Positions 35,305-46,500 of a stretch of 64,000 bases of DNA are shown here, one piece after another. Position numbers and translations under genes: made by a program. Below the pieces are notes generated by a model, which was given only the letters and a program-made list of their open reading frames with translations, did no database searches and was not told where the DNA came from. The number at the start of each line of letters is the position of its first letter. The stretch's first letter is position 1. Origin of the DNA: Porphyra umbilicalis (taxonomy: Eukaryota; Rhodophyta; Bangiophyceae; Bangiales; Bangiaceae); contig KV918892.1 in assembly GCA_002049455.2 (NCBI GenBank), positions 1-64,000 on the forward strand, given 5' to 3'.

Positions 35305-35724
35305 TCATCGGCCGATGGTGCCATTGACGGTGGTGTTGGAGATAATGGTGGCGCCCCCGCCACGGGCAACCTGCGGCTTGCCGACATTGCTCGCCACCTC
35401 GCTCACGCTGGTGCTATTCCCGGCCACAATGTTGATCACAATCGCCCCGCCCGAGGCGATGGGGATGGCCGTCGTGGACGCCCCGGCGCTCGTGTTTACC
35501 CCAGCCCCCGGTGAGCTGGGTGCGCCGACGATCAACACCAGCACGTTGTTGGTGCCGAGGTCGTTGATCATGACGGTGCCGCCGCCGGGGACAGGGGTCA
35601 CCTTGACGCCCCGGGGGCGCACGACCTCGACGGCGGGGGAAGCAGACGTGGGGTTCATTAGCAGGGCGGCGACGGCAGCGACGGCGACGGCCAAGACGAC
35701 CACGGAGCGGTGGAAGAACGACAT
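35305..35724 (-). CDS. Small secreted protein, 139 residues
   Basis: No family recognised. The ATG at 35722-35724 opens a 139-codon frame. It begins MSFFHRSVVVLAVAVAAVAA, a clear signal peptide, probably cut after a TSAS motif near residue 29. The mature part is hydrophobic with many Val, Ile, Asn, Gly and Thr (VMINDLGTNNVLVLIVGAPS, AIVINIVAGNSTSVSEVASN), suggesting a beta-rich extracellular or wall protein. Several N-x-S/T sites (GNST, NTTVNGT) could carry sugars. There are no cysteines. A TATA-like CATAAAAG lies about 195 bp upstream (35918-35925). The frame is intact and free of long G runs. Confidence 0.65.
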   Translation of the reverse strand: MSFFHRSVVVLAVAVAAVAALLMNPTSASPAVEVVRPRGVKVTPVPGGGTVMINDLGTNNVLVLIVGAPSSPGAGVNTSAGASTTAIPIASGGAIVINIVAGNSTSVSEVASNVGKPQVARGGGATIISNTTVNGTIGR

Positions 35725-38373
35725 GGTGATGGGGGGGCGAGGTGGGGGGGGGGGCGGGACGCGTTCTGGGGGGAAGATCGTGGGCGACAGAGGCGGGCGG
35801 CCCTCGGGTCGGGGGCGGAGTGGCGTTGAGGGGCCGGTGGGAGGGTGGTGGCTGGGCAGAGCAGTGTGGGCGAGCGACGAGGGGGGCCATCCGAGGTGGT
35901 GCCCCCGCTCCAGACCACTTTTATGCGCTCTGTCGGCCAGGGCGGAAGCTCCGTGCCGGCCGGTGGGGGTGGCCACAGGGAGCCCCGTGGGGCGGCTGCG
36001 CTGTCACCCACGTGTCCCCGCGCCCACCAGTCGCGCCGCGCTTTGAATGACCGCTCACACTCGCCACCGGGCCGACAGGGGGCGCCACACACCGACTGTC
36101 CATACCCTAGGCTACCCGTCGCCGCCACCGCCGCCGCCGCCGCCCCACCCTGACAGCCGCCAAGGGTCTTGCGGTCGGCCGACAGTGCTCTTCTGTCAAG
36201 GCGCGCCCCCCCCGCCTCCCTCCTCCCCAGTGTGCACGCGTGATGCACAGAGGGCGCCCCCGTCAACTGCACCCCCCAACCACGGCGCCGCACGCAGTGG
36301 AGGGGGTCCCCGCTGCGCAAACGGCGCGCGGTGGGGGGGGAGAGGGCAGATGACGGCGGCGTCGGGGAGATTAATCCCCGTTTCTGCGGCGCACGTACCG
36401 TTGTGGGCAACAATCTCCCGGAGTAAGCCGAGCAGGGAGCCGGAATGAAACGACGGGAACGGCGGGCGGGAACTGTGAGACGTATGACACGGTCTGTGTG
36501 TGGTGGGAGGCGTGTGGCGTGCTCCCCTGCGCCCTTTCGCTGTGCGCCGGCCGTACGTACCAGCGCGGGCACTGTCCTCCCCCCTCCGCTGCACCCTCCC
36601 TCTGTGTGACGATCATACCGGCTTGGACCTTCCCCCCCTCCCGCCCCCGCCGGGGGCTCCCCGGCGGCGGCGACAGCGACGGCATGGCGCGGCGCATCCA
36701 CCCCCCCGGTCGGCCCGTGGCGCCCAGAGCGGCCTGCCTGCGGCGGCGGGCGGGGCGCCCGCACAGGGCTGCCCGCTCCCTCCCGCCTGCCGCTTGGTGC
36801 AGTGGGACGGGGGGGGGGTCCCCGGTTCTCGGCGGCGGCTCGTCGGTCGCCGAGCCGCCGACCGCCGGCCCCGGCCCGTCGGCGGCTACCAGCAGCGCCG
36901 GCGCGGCGCGGCGGCCGTCCGCGGCGGTGGCGCGGTAGATGCGGCTACGGTAGCTGCACGGCCGTCGCGGCCGCGGTGACGGGGTACGGGAACAGTGGAC
37001 AGACTGGGGGGGGTGCTGGAGGGACGGGGCCATTGCTGGTGCGGCGGGTGCTCGGTGCCCGCTGGGGCGGGTGGGCGCCCCGGTGGTCGGGAGGCGGGGG
37101 GCGGGGGTACAATCAGGACAAAGACAACAAACGTGCTCACGCCGAGACCCAACCATCGTCGGACAACCAGCACGCCGACGCCTCATGCCACTTTTCTCGA
37201 CGGCGTCTGCGCATCTCGCGATGAGTGACGCGTCCAGTCTCGATGGATGACGAGTCAAGTGCATCAAGACGAGTCTGAATCTGTGGCGCAGAGTGGGCTA
37301 CATCTAAGATTCATGTCCATGCAAGCTACAGCATCGCTCTCATTGAATATCTTCTGTGCGGACTGCATGTGTCCATTGGCTGTCTGCGTGCTGTCAGCAG
37401 AGCAGCCTGCCGGAGATATTCCTCCAGGGTTGTCAGCGTTTGGTTTGGTTTGCCAAACATGAACGGAATTCAACCTGATTCACTTGAACGCTGGAGCGTT
37501 CAGATTGAACGCAACATGTAAAAAGCCATACTTGTTCCGCGTAATACTTAGTGTGCCACGTTTAATGTAATTGAGATTGTGCTTGGGGAAGTCGGGTTGT
37601 TTGACTCGAGCTCCATCGAGTTTGAGTCGCCAAGCCGATGTAGCGTGTGCATAGCAGGCCTGCTGCAGTCCCGGCGACAGAGCCCCTCTTGCCTGCCCCA
37701 CCAGCGCGACACAATCCAAACGACTGGTACGAGCCAACGCCGGCGCGACGACGTTGACAACCGCCTGGGCCACCGCGCAGAAACGGAGACGGGGGGACCA
37801 AACAGAAAGGACCAAACACCGATACGTGTGGACGGGGCGTTGAGGGAGAGTGAATGCCCCGTTGTCCGAGAAGCAGCTTCAAGCTGTTGCTTCTGCAGCA
37901 AGTTGCTGCACGCCACGCAATCCTGGGTGCGACCACGACCCATCCATCCTCCAGCCAAAAAGGCTATGATTCACGCACACGTTAACCGCAGATGAATCGA
38001 TCAACGTAATCAGCGCCCAGGGTGCTACACAGCCGATTGGCAACAGTTGACATGAAGGAGGGTCTGGGAGCAGAACTCTCCGCGCGACTGACCTGCAGGG
38101 GTTATGGCAACGAGGCAGTCAGAGCGGCCGCACAGCGCCGGACCACCTGGCTGATCAATTTGAAGTGGTCAACGAAAGCTCCTGTCTGCCGGGGCAATTA
38201 ATCGTAAATACAACCAAGTCGTTTGTCGTTTGGTTTGGTTCGTTTCTTGAAACAACCTGATTTATCGAACCATCTGTAGATTCAACATGAACTTAAAACC
38301 CTGGACATCTTGCAAGCGATTCAATAAGGATCGGGAGCCCACCTCTGCAACGTCTCCCCTTCAGCAATTCAAG
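35725..38373. other. Intergenic, GC-rich then ordinary; no gene called
   Basis: 35725-37230 is GC-rich with only compositional frames. 37250-38300 has ordinary GC. Within it a minus-strand stretch (37480-37815) reads like protein, with HNLNYIKRGTLSITRNKYG and FLHVAFNLNAP, but its start is not clear and no family was recognised; it may be a transposon relic. Two GTTTGGTTTGGTT stretches (about 37438 and 38227), each followed by CAACCTGATT, are similar direct repeats and might bracket an insertion. Confidence 0.35.
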
Positions 38374-39721
38374 GCACGTGCGTGCAATACCCTGGCCTTC
38401 AGGGCGGTGGCGCGCTCGGCGACGCATCGACACCGGGCACGCCGGTCGGCTCCATAGCCGCGAGCGCGCACGGGGGCACGTACAGCCACGCTGCCGTGGC
38501 GGGGAGAATGTGGGGCGGGGAACGGGGTGCCGCCGCTGCCACCGCAGCGGCGGCGGCCCGCCGGCGTCGCGCGACGCCCACAGGAGGGGCTGTCACTCTG
38601 CCGCGCAGCGCACCTGCGCACGGCGGGCAGCGCGGCCGACACGGCGCACGGGCGGGCGGGTGGGACTGATCGCCGCGCGATGGAGCGCCTCCAACATCGC
38701 CGCTAGGTGGCGTCAGCAACCGCCGACGCGCCGCCGCAACAGAAGACGGCGCGCAGGCACGATCACCCGCGGGTCATCGTGGGCGCGTCGAACCCCGGAA
38801 GTCGCTGCGCACGGTCGCCGCGCGCAACTCGGGGCGGTGGGGGGGGGCAGAGGGGCAGACGCCGTCCGGGCCCTGTGACCCTTGTGGCAGGAGAGTCCTT
38901 CTCAGCCACGTAATTCTATTCGCTTGTTAGCGTCATCGCGACCCTTCCAACGCTGACACGCCCTCAGATCCCTGAGGACACGAATGCAGACTGCCACCTC
39001 TGAAACGGAGATCAAGTCCCGATATCTAAGTATATGTGTGCATCACTACACTTGGAGAGCACCCTGTCCTAAAGGCCAGGGAATTCCAGGCACGTGTGTG
39101 CAATACCCTTGCCTTCAGGGCGGTGTCGCGCTTGGCGACGCATCGACACCGGGCACGCCGGCCGACTCCATAGCCGCGAGCGCGCACGGGGGCACGTACA
39201 GCCACGTTGCCGTGGCGGGGGAAACGTGGGGCGGGGAAAAGGGTGCCGCCGCCGGCACCGCAGCTGCGGCGGCTCGTCGGCGTCGCGCGACGCCGACGGG
39301 AGGGGCCTTCACTCCGCCACACAGCGCACCTCTAATCGCGCTGCTAGATGGCAGGCCGACGGGCCGCCGCAACAGAAGCCGGCGCGCAGGCACGATCACC
39401 CGCAGGTCATCGCGGGCGCGTTCAACCCCCGTAGTCGCTGCGCGCGGTCGCCGCGCCCAACTCGGGGCGGTGGGGGGTGGTAGGGGGGCAGGCACCGTCC
39501 GGGCCCTGTGACCCTTGTGGCAGGACAGTCCTTCTCAGCCACGTAACTCTATTCGCTTTTAGCGTCCTCGCGACCCTTCCAACGTCGACACGCCCTCAGA
39601 TCCCTGAGGACACGAATGCAGGCTGCCATCTCTGAAACGGAGAGCAAGTCCCGTGATCTAAGTATATGTGTGCATCACTACACTTTGAGAGCACCCTGTC
39701 CTAAAGGCCAGGGAATTTTCT
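38374..39721. repeat. Tandem duplication, unit about 718 bp
   Basis: Copy one starts at 38374 and copy two at 39092, both with GCAATACCC then CTTCAGGGCGG, and both end near GCCAGGGAATT. Copy two is about 88 bp shorter through an internal loss. Frames differ between copies and none keeps a protein-like reading, so no gene is called. The copies differ by scattered substitutions, so the duplication is not recent. Confidence 0.85.
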
Positions 39722-39734
39722 GGCAGTCGCTACT

Positions 39735-41114
39735 ATGATGGTTGCACGTCGGTGGCTTCATGGAAAGAAAACGACGCATACTAGCGTTCCGTTTACTTCT
39801 CCCGCTCAAGGCCCCGTGCACCCCGCCCACGCGGCCCGCCCGTCCCCGCTGCCAGCCTCCCCTCCCCGTGCCTCACCGCGCAGCCGGGCCACCACGGCGG
39901 CCACCGCCGCCACAACCGCCACACACATCCCCGCCGCCGCCACCGCCACCGCCGCCAGGCACTCTTCCCCACGACGCACACGTCCAACACCGCAACCACC
40001 GTCACCACAGCGGCCACCGCGCACCCCCGACGCCACCACAGCACACCCCCGCCGCCGCAACCGCCGCCGCCGCCTCACAGCTCCCCACCCCGTTCCCCAC
40101 TGCCCACCCGGGTTGTCGCCATCGCCGCCGCCACGGCCTCATCCCCACGCTCCGAACACGGCCGGTCCCCCTTCCCCCGGTTCCCCTCCCTCGCCACCGC
40201 CATGGCCGCATCCCCACGCTCCCCCCACGCCCGATCCTCCTTCCCGTGACACCCCTCCCTCGCCACCGCCACGGCCTCATCCCCACGCTCCCCCAACGCC
40301 CGCTGCCCCTTCCCCCGGTTCGCCTCCTCCCGCTCCCCCTCCCCCTGGTCCCTCGCCCCCGCCGGCCCGTTGCAGGGGAAAGAAGGGTGAGTCGCGGACT
40401 TTGAAACGGCAGAGAGCGCCCAGCCGTGGCCGAGGGGGTACGCTGCGGGGGCGCACCCGGAGGCGGCGGCTGTCAGCAACGATCTGTGCCGACCTCCCGC
40501 CCACCTTGCCTGGGGGCGTGAGGTTCCACTCGGGCCGGAAGCCCCGGCCGTGGTTGCTGAGGGGTGCCTTTCAGATTGTCTCGAGAAACCGCATAATTTC
40601 TCCCGGCTGTGGGAGCCCGCCGACGCTTTGTTTGAGGCGCCGCTCAAGCGGCGCTATTTGCATGCAAAGGGGGCGGCCCTACATGCAGGCGAGCGGCCCA
40701 GCATGCAGGGCCGCCCCCGGCGGCCATGGCCTGCTGGCGAGAGAGGCAGAGGTGATTGTCGCGGTGGGGGAGGGGGGGGGGGGAGACGACGTGCGCGGGC
40801 GGCGACGCGAACCGGCCGTGGCGGCGGCGGCGCCCGTGGCGGACAGCACGCCGTACTGTGGCGCGTCGGCGACCACCTCCCCCCGCGCCCCCCCAGCGCC
40901 TCCCCCTCAACCACCCCCCCTGCCCCTCCCCCCCCTGTCGACGTATCAGAGGCTCCTCCAGGTGGCTCCGGGAGAGACAAATTATGGTCTAGGAGGTCTT
41001 GTAGCGACTTCCTACTCTACCTGTTGTGAGGGAGTGAACGGGATATGGTGGATCAAGACTTCTTTTCTTGCCGTGAACCATGCAGCAAAAAACAGATCCC
41101 GACACCAGGTTTAA
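39735..41114 (+). CDS. Doubtful Pro/Arg-rich frame, 459 residues
   Basis: An ATG at 39735 opens a long frame, but composition is Pro/Arg/Ala-rich throughout and no domain is seen. It includes three 23-residue repeats of the type SPPPRPHPHAPPTP (40122-40328), as in extensin-like wall proteins, but has no signal peptide. The 3' third has ordinary composition without protein features. I list it only because it is long and starts with ATG; it is more likely non-coding. Confidence 0.2.
   Translation: MMVARRWLHGKKTTHTSVPFTSPAQGPVHPAHAARPSPLPASPPRASPRSRATTAATAATTATHIPAAATATAARHSSPRRTRPTPQPPSPQRPPRTPDATTAHPRRRNRRRRLTAPHPVPHCPPGLSPSPPPRPHPHAPNTAGPPSPGSPPSPPPWPHPHAPPTPDPPSRDTPPSPPPRPHPHAPPTPAAPSPGSPPPAPPPPGPSPPPARCRGKKGESRTLKRQRAPSRGRGGTLRGRTRRRRLSATICADLPPTLPGGVRFHSGRKPRPWLLRGAFQIVSRNRIISPGCGSPPTLCLRRRSSGAICMQRGRPYMQASGPACRAAPGGHGLLAREAEVIVAVGEGGGGDDVRGRRREPAVAAAAPVADSTPYCGASATTSPRAPPAPPPQPPPLPLPPLSTYQRLLQVAPGETNYGLGGLVATSYSTCCEGVNGIWWIKTSFLAVNHAAKNRSRHQV
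40122..40328. repeat. 69-bp minisatellite, three copies
   Basis: Copies begin with TCGCC(A/G)CCGCCA at 40122, 40191 and 40260. The period is a multiple of three. Confidence 0.9.
40668..40717. repeat. GC-rich hairpin
   Basis: GGGGGCGGCCCT and AGGGCCGCCCCC flank a 26-base loop region that has two further CATGCAG copies. Confidence 0.7.
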
Positions 41115-42204
41115 TTTGGCACCCAGCGCTTCGCTCACCAGAGTTCTCCCAATGCCTCTTGTGAACACAACATTTTCCTTCCACAATCATCTGCCAGTTG
41201 GCGGAGCGTTTACAAGGTCGCTAGATGTTTTCGCGATGTGCAGTGATCCACTCCATACGCACGTGCCTGCCCGTGTCTGGCACGTGCGCCCGTCGGGCCG
41301 ACCGTCGGGCACCGCCCGCCATCTGCTGCCGCCGCGTCTTTCTTGTGGGCGGCCCCGCGTGCCACGGCGGCCGACGCAGCGTCGTGCCCGCCCTCCCCGC
41401 CCAAGACACTGCCGCTGGTGCCTGCAGGTGGGGCGGCGAGGGGCGGCCGCCCGGGGGTCGTCCCCCGCCGCGCGGCGCCACGGCGTGCAACAACCCCCCC
41501 CGCCGCGCGCCGCGTCGCCGCCGCCGCGCGGCGGCCGTCGGTCGGCGCGCCCCCCCCACGGGCGGCGGACCTGCACGAGCGGCGGCCCGTCGCAACGTCG
41601 GGGCGGCGGCACCGCCACGCGCCCATGCCGGGCGCGCCCCCCCCAGCGCCCCCACCGTCGTGCGACGCTACCCCGTTTCCCAAAGCGCCCCGCCGCGGCG
41701 GGGTGCGGCGCGGGTGCGGCGGCGGCCGTCACGGGGACCTCCCGGCGCGCGCCGCCCGCCGGCGCCCAATGCGGTCGCCGTGGGTGCGGGTGCCACTGGC
41801 GGCGGCGCGACGGCCAAAGGCCGTGCCGGCGGCCGCCGCACCGGCGGCACCGTCGCCGTGGCACTGGCGGCGGTGACGGTGGCGGTGGGGTGGGTGGCGG
41901 CCCCGAGGCGGCCGCGGCGGCGCTGCGGGGCCCCGCGTGCCGGCTGGCGGCGCCGCGGCGCTTGGCGGCGGGCCGCCGCTGCTCGGCCGGGCGAGCGGGC
42001 GGCGGTGGCGTGGGGGCGAGGCCCCCACCGTCGGCGGCGGAGGCGCTTAAAAGGTACACCCGCCGGCGGTCCAGGGGGCGCTCCTTCCCCACCAAGCACC
42101 TCCAACCCGCCGAGCCACGCCAACCGCTCCCGCCTCCTCGCCTTTTCCGACCGGTGAGCCTCTGTGCACCCGTTCGCCGTCCCCCCCCCCCCCACCGCGT
42201 CGCC

Positions 42205-43389
42205 ATGGGTGCCCGCCGCTCCGCCGCCTTTGCCCTGGCTGCCCTGGCCGGCCTGGCGGCCACCGCGTCGGCCGCGTCGGTGCCGTCGTCGGTCAAGACC
42301 TTTACGCCTGCCCACGGCAAGGCGGTGGTCGTCCACCACGCGACGGCCGCGCCGTCGGCCGCCCCGACGCCGTGCCTCATCAAGTTTGACTGCTCCTTCG
42401 ACCGCTCGGTGGCAGCGTCGTGCCCGACCGTGGTGACCGTGCCCGTCCTGTGTGGCGGGGTGGGCGGCGCCGCTCACGGGACGGTGCGGGCCAACTTTGG
42501 GGGGGCGACCTGCTTGATCAAAAAGACGGTCGTCCGGCCGTGCCAAAAGGCGGTCACCGTCGCCCGCACGTGTGTCAAGGCGTGCCCGACGCCGACGCCG
42601 ACACCGACGCCGACGCCGTGCCTCATCAAGTTTGACTGCTCCTTCGACCGCACGGTGGCAGCGTCGTGCCCGACCGTGGTGACCGTGCCCGTCCCGTGTG
42701 GCGGGGTGGGCGGCGCCGCTCACGGGACGGTGCGAGCCAACTTTGGGGGGGCAACCTGCTTGATCAAAAAGACGGTCGTTCAGCCGTGCCAAAAGACGGT
42801 CACCGTGGCCCGCACGTGTGTCAAGGCGTGCCCGACGCCGACGCCGACGCCGTGCACGGTGGAGGTGGCGTGCACCAAGGTCGTCGAGGTGGAAGTCGAG
42901 CGCAAGGTGGCCGTGCCGTGCCCCAACACCGCCCAGTTCTTCGACGCCGACGGCAAGGCGCTGGCCGTGTGCCAGACGATCCAGAAGGTGGTGGAGGAAC
43001 AAACGGTGGCCGCCACGTGCGTGCAGGCGTGCGCCAAAGCCGCCCCCAAGCCGACGGCGGGGACCCACACCAAGGTCGTGATCGTCGCACATGCGGGGGC
43101 GCCAAAGGCGGCGGCGGCGGCGGCGGTGCACGGGAAGAAGGGCTTCCTCGGCGTGCCGACCAAGGCGTGGGTGGGGCTCCTCGGCAAGGCCCTCGTCGGC
43201 CTCAAGGGCGGCAAGCAGGGGGGGGGTGCCATGCCGTCGCCGATGGGCTCACCAACGTCGCCTGCGGCGCCGGGGACTGGCGGCGTGTCGGCCGGCAATG
43301 GTGGCAATGGCGGCGAGGGCGGTGCCGGTGAGGGGGGTGCCGACGGCGGCGAGGGCGGCGCGGGCGGCAACGTGATTGCTGCCCCCTAA
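42205..43389 (+). CDS. Secreted Cys-rich protein with two 82-residue repeats
   Basis: No named family, but this is a clear secreted protein of 394 residues. It begins MGARRSAAFALAALAGLAAT and has a typical signal peptide ending near SAAS. Two near-identical modules follow, offset by 246 bp (42373 and 42619). Each reads CLIKFDCSFDR, ASCPTVVTVPV, FGGATCLIKKTVV, then a Cys-rich end (PCQKAVTVARTCVKACP), with conserved cysteines for disulfides. The modules are joined by PTPTPTP linkers, as in wall or matrix proteins. A third, diverged Cys module follows (CTVEVACTKVVEVEVERKV to CVQACAK). The tail is Gly-rich, with GGNGGEGGAGEGG. A TATA-like TTAAAAGG lies about 155 bp upstream (42046-42053). The frame is intact. 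A role in the extracellular matrix is inference from signal, cysteines and Pro-Thr linkers. Confidence 0.8.
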   Translation: MGARRSAAFALAALAGLAATASAASVPSSVKTFTPAHGKAVVVHHATAAPSAAPTPCLIKFDCSFDRSVAASCPTVVTVPVLCGGVGGAAHGTVRANFGGATCLIKKTVVRPCQKAVTVARTCVKACPTPTPTPTPTPCLIKFDCSFDRTVAASCPTVVTVPVPCGGVGGAAHGTVRANFGGATCLIKKTVVQPCQKTVTVARTCVKACPTPTPTPCTVEVACTKVVEVEVERKVAVPCPNTAQFFDADGKALAVCQTIQKVVEEQTVAATCVQACAKAAPKPTAGTHTKVVIVAHAGAPKAAAAAAVHGKKGFLGVPTKAWVGLLGKALVGLKGGKQGGGAMPSPMGSPTSPAAPGTGGVSAGNGGNGGEGGAGEGGADGGEGGAGGNVIAAP

Positions 43390-44715
43390 GCGCTTGGCAA
43401 CGGATGACCGGTGTGTCTGCCTGCCCTCCCGTCTTCACAGCGGTTGCCCATAACATGTAAACGTCTTTCATTTTTTCCTTGTTTTCTGCTTGGTTGGTAC
43501 CGCTCATCGCCGTCGCTCTGCCAGTCTCGGGCAGTGAGGTCATAATCGACCCGCCATACAGGAGGGCAGCACCGCTTGGAAAGGGCGTGGCGCGACTTGG
43601 ATGGTCGGCGCAGGCAGTCGACTCCGAGTCTGTGGCCTGCCAGAATACAAAGTGCAACCCGTGGCAGTAACTTGGGTCCAGTCTCACGTGGGTGCCCTTG
43701 TCTGCGCTTCCCCGGTCGACCGCAGTTTGGCGATGGCGCAGTCGAGCAGAGAAACCCCGCCGCCACTGGCACTGCGATCTGCCCAGTGAACGGCGCGCGG
43801 CTCGATCGGCGCCGTGCCATCAGTGGACAGCGACAGTCACGGCCTCGAGCCGGCGCGTCCCACGCGTGGAGTTGGGGACGACCGCCATGGGCACGTCCCA
43901 GCCCCACGCGTGTGATGATGGCGCGCGGCAGCGGGATCTGGCTGTGTGCCGGCCAACGGGCAGCCGCTGCCTCTGCCCGGTTCTCATGGGCTCTGAGTCA
44001 AGCACCACGGGGTGGGGCCCCAGGCTCGTGCCTTACAAACCGAGGCGATTGCGTCGAAATCACGCCGAGTCCAACCCGGGTTGGCGCCCGTTTCGACGCC
44101 CGCCTCGTGGACGACGAGGCGGGGCGGGTCGGCGGAGAAACGGATGGCCAGAGACCTCCCATTGCCTGTTGCTGAACGTTGGCCGCGCCGGTTTCTCCAC
44201 ACTACTATGGCTGTGAGCGGCGAAACGACCGATACGGCGGGCTGGGGCGGCAGAAACGGTGGGGACGACCCACCGTTTCCGCGACCGCGTGCGCCACGCA
44301 CACGAGCGGGAATGGGGCGCGCGGGCCGGGTGGGGCACCAGGCGCCGCCGCTCGCGTACACGCGAGACCGAAAGCTATCACGACGAGTGCAGGGGCAGTG
44401 ATGGCATCAGGGTGGTGAACATATGTACAAGGCCGGGCCCCTACCCCAGCACAGAGAGAAACAATACAACCACAGCACGAGTAAGAACTTGGAGGAAAAG
44501 AGGCAAGCCAAGGAAACACAGGGAGTATACATGGGGGAAAACGAGTATGGCTGCACAGGCCTTGCGCTCACGGCAGGTTAACAGACCCACCGAGGCACTC
44601 AACGGGCGCTGGTCCACAACGTCGGGGCACGCATGCACTGCACGCTGCAGTCGCACGCGTCCATCCGCCCCGTCCCGCCGCCCACCCCCCCAGCCAACCC
44701 CACCGACGCTCCGCG
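43390..44715. other. Intergenic region, no gene seen
   Basis: Mixed composition without a protein-like frame or repeat family. The 3' end of the Myb-like gene may extend into 44441-44715. Confidence 0.4.
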
Positions 44716-46268
44716 TCAAGCCCGAAACGGTGCCGACAAGCCGACGACCGCCCCCCCCCCCCCACCCCCCGCCCGCCGGCACCCAGCGACCAGCCGAGTT
44801 TGGCAATCCGCCCGCGGGGGCCGCGCCCCCCCCCCCCCCCCCACCGCGGGCGCCGTGCTGCCCCCCCCGCCCCGCCGGCCGCGGCGGCGGCGGCGGCCGC
44901 GCCTGCCGCACGCGGCGCAACGCCGGCGCCAACACCGAACCGTACCGATCCCGCACCGCCGACGCGGAGCGCCCCGACGGCAGGCGGCGGGCGACGAGGG
45001 ACCAGCGTGGGCCGACCGCCGCGTGGGCGGTGAGGATCGCCGCATCGTCGGCGGGCGTCCAGGGGGCGCCCAACAAGACGGGGCAGAGGGTGTTGACCCA
45101 CCGGGAGGCGGCGAGGAGGTAGTCTTTGCGGGGCAGCAGCGCGTCGACGAGCGACCGCGCGGCGGCGGGGGTGTTGGCGCGCGTAAAGATGAGGGCGAGC
45201 GTCTCGTCTTCGTTGGGCGTCCACGCCGCGCCAGCGGCACCGTCGGCCGACGTGGGGGGGGGGGGGGGGGGCGCGCCGCAGCGGCGGCGGCGGGTGCGGC
45301 GGCGGCGGCGGGGGCGGCTCCCGCCGCGGACGTTGGCCCCATTGGCCAATCATCCTTCTTGGCGGGGGGGTGTACGACCGCGCGCCCCCCGTCGCCGCCG
45401 CCGCCACCCCCGCCAGCGGCGCGGGCGTCGGCCGATGAGGCCGTCAGCCCCCACGGCGGGGAGCCCGCCGACGGCACGGCCCCGTGGCCAGACCCCACCC
45501 CACGTCTTGCCGCCCGCGGCGGGGAGCGCGCCGCCGACGCCCGCCGCCACGTCGGCGTCGACCCCGCGGGCGTCGGCGGTGGCCGCCCCCTGCCGACGGG
45601 CGGCAGTGACGACGACGGCGGCGGCGGCGGCGGCGGCGCCAGCGCGTGCGGCGGCGGCGGCTGCCCGTGGACGAGCCGCGCCATGGCCATGGGCGTGGGG
45701 CCCGGGGAGCTCGGCGGCGGCGACCCGCCGGCCGCCAGGAGCGCCGCGACCGTCACGCCAACGCCCGGCGGGTGCGTCGGGAGCGGCGTCCAGGCGTGTG
45801 CGGGCGCGGGGGCGCCCCCCCCCGGCGCACACCCCAGTACCCCCCCCCGCCCGCCGCCGGCGCGTCGAGCAGCCACGCGCCCACCGCCGACGGCAGCGGC
45901 GTCAAGCCCGGCGGCGGGGGCGTCAAGCCCGTCGGCCCCAGCGGCGGCGCGAGCGGCAGGGGCGGCAAGCCGGCGGGGGGGACCCCCCGCGGCGCGCCAC
46001 CCCCCCCCCGTGGGGGGACTTGGGCGAAAAGAGCAGCGGCGACCACAGGCCGGCGACCGAGGGGGGGGATGCCCCACCCCCGGGGCGGCCCCGGGACCCC
46101 ACCCCCCGACCGGCGAGCGGCGCATGTCGTCCAGCAAGCAAAAGGCCCACGTTAGGGACTCGTCAATAAGCGGCTCGGCGCCGTCGGGTGGCTCATCCAA
46201 GGGCGGCGGGAGGGGGCGCCGGCGGCGGGGGGGGGAACGGCGGTCAAGTCCAACAGCGGCACGTCCAT
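44716..46268 (-). CDS. Two-repeat Myb/SANT-like protein
   Basis: A likely DNA-binding protein of the Myb-like class, so nuclear. Two SANT-type repeats lie near 45000-45240. The first reads WTPNEDETLALIFTRAN ... KDYLLAASRWVNTLC, the second WTPADDAAILTAHAAVGPRW followed by SLVARRLPSGRSASAVRDRY. The spaced Trp residues and the RSASAVRDRY recognition helix fit the family. The N-terminal half is Ala/Pro-rich with a more ordinary segment, AEPLIDESLTWAFCLLDDMR, near 46150-46190, possibly an interaction motif. I chose the ATG at 46266-46268 (MDVPLLDLTAV), which joins that segment through a G run at 46224-46234. The 3' end is uncertain: three frames after the repeats end at 44441, 44568 or 44716, all in Gly-rich filler. 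Confidence 0.6.
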
Positions 46269-46304
46269 GCGACGGAGCCGACGGGGGGGCGGAAAGGAGG
46301 CACC

Positions 46305-46500
46305 GCGCCACGCTGATGAAGGGGGGGCGTTGCGCGCACCGGCCGGTGAGAGGTAGCGGGCGGCCGCAGGGGAGAAAGGCGTGCCACCCGGGGGGCGAAC
46401 ACGACGCCCCGCGCCACGCTGATGAAGGGGGCGTGCGCGCACCGGCCGGCGAGAGGTAGCGGGCGGCCGCGGGGGAGAAAGGGGTGCCACCGCCGTCAGC
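46305..46500. repeat. 106-bp tandem pair upstream of the Myb-like gene
   Basis: Two copies starting GCGCCACGCTGATGAAGGGG (46305 and 46411). They lie within 250 bp upstream of the proposed start, so they may be promoter repeats. Confidence 0.85.

Noticed and set aside
36371-37267. Minus-strand frame of 298 codons
   Set aside because: Arg/Pro/Ala-rich with no domain; the apparent hydrophobic start near 37173 has only a GTG.
44441-44715. Extension of the Myb-like protein with a hydrophobic tail
   Set aside because: The extra residues look like translated non-coding DNA; an earlier end in another frame is as likely.
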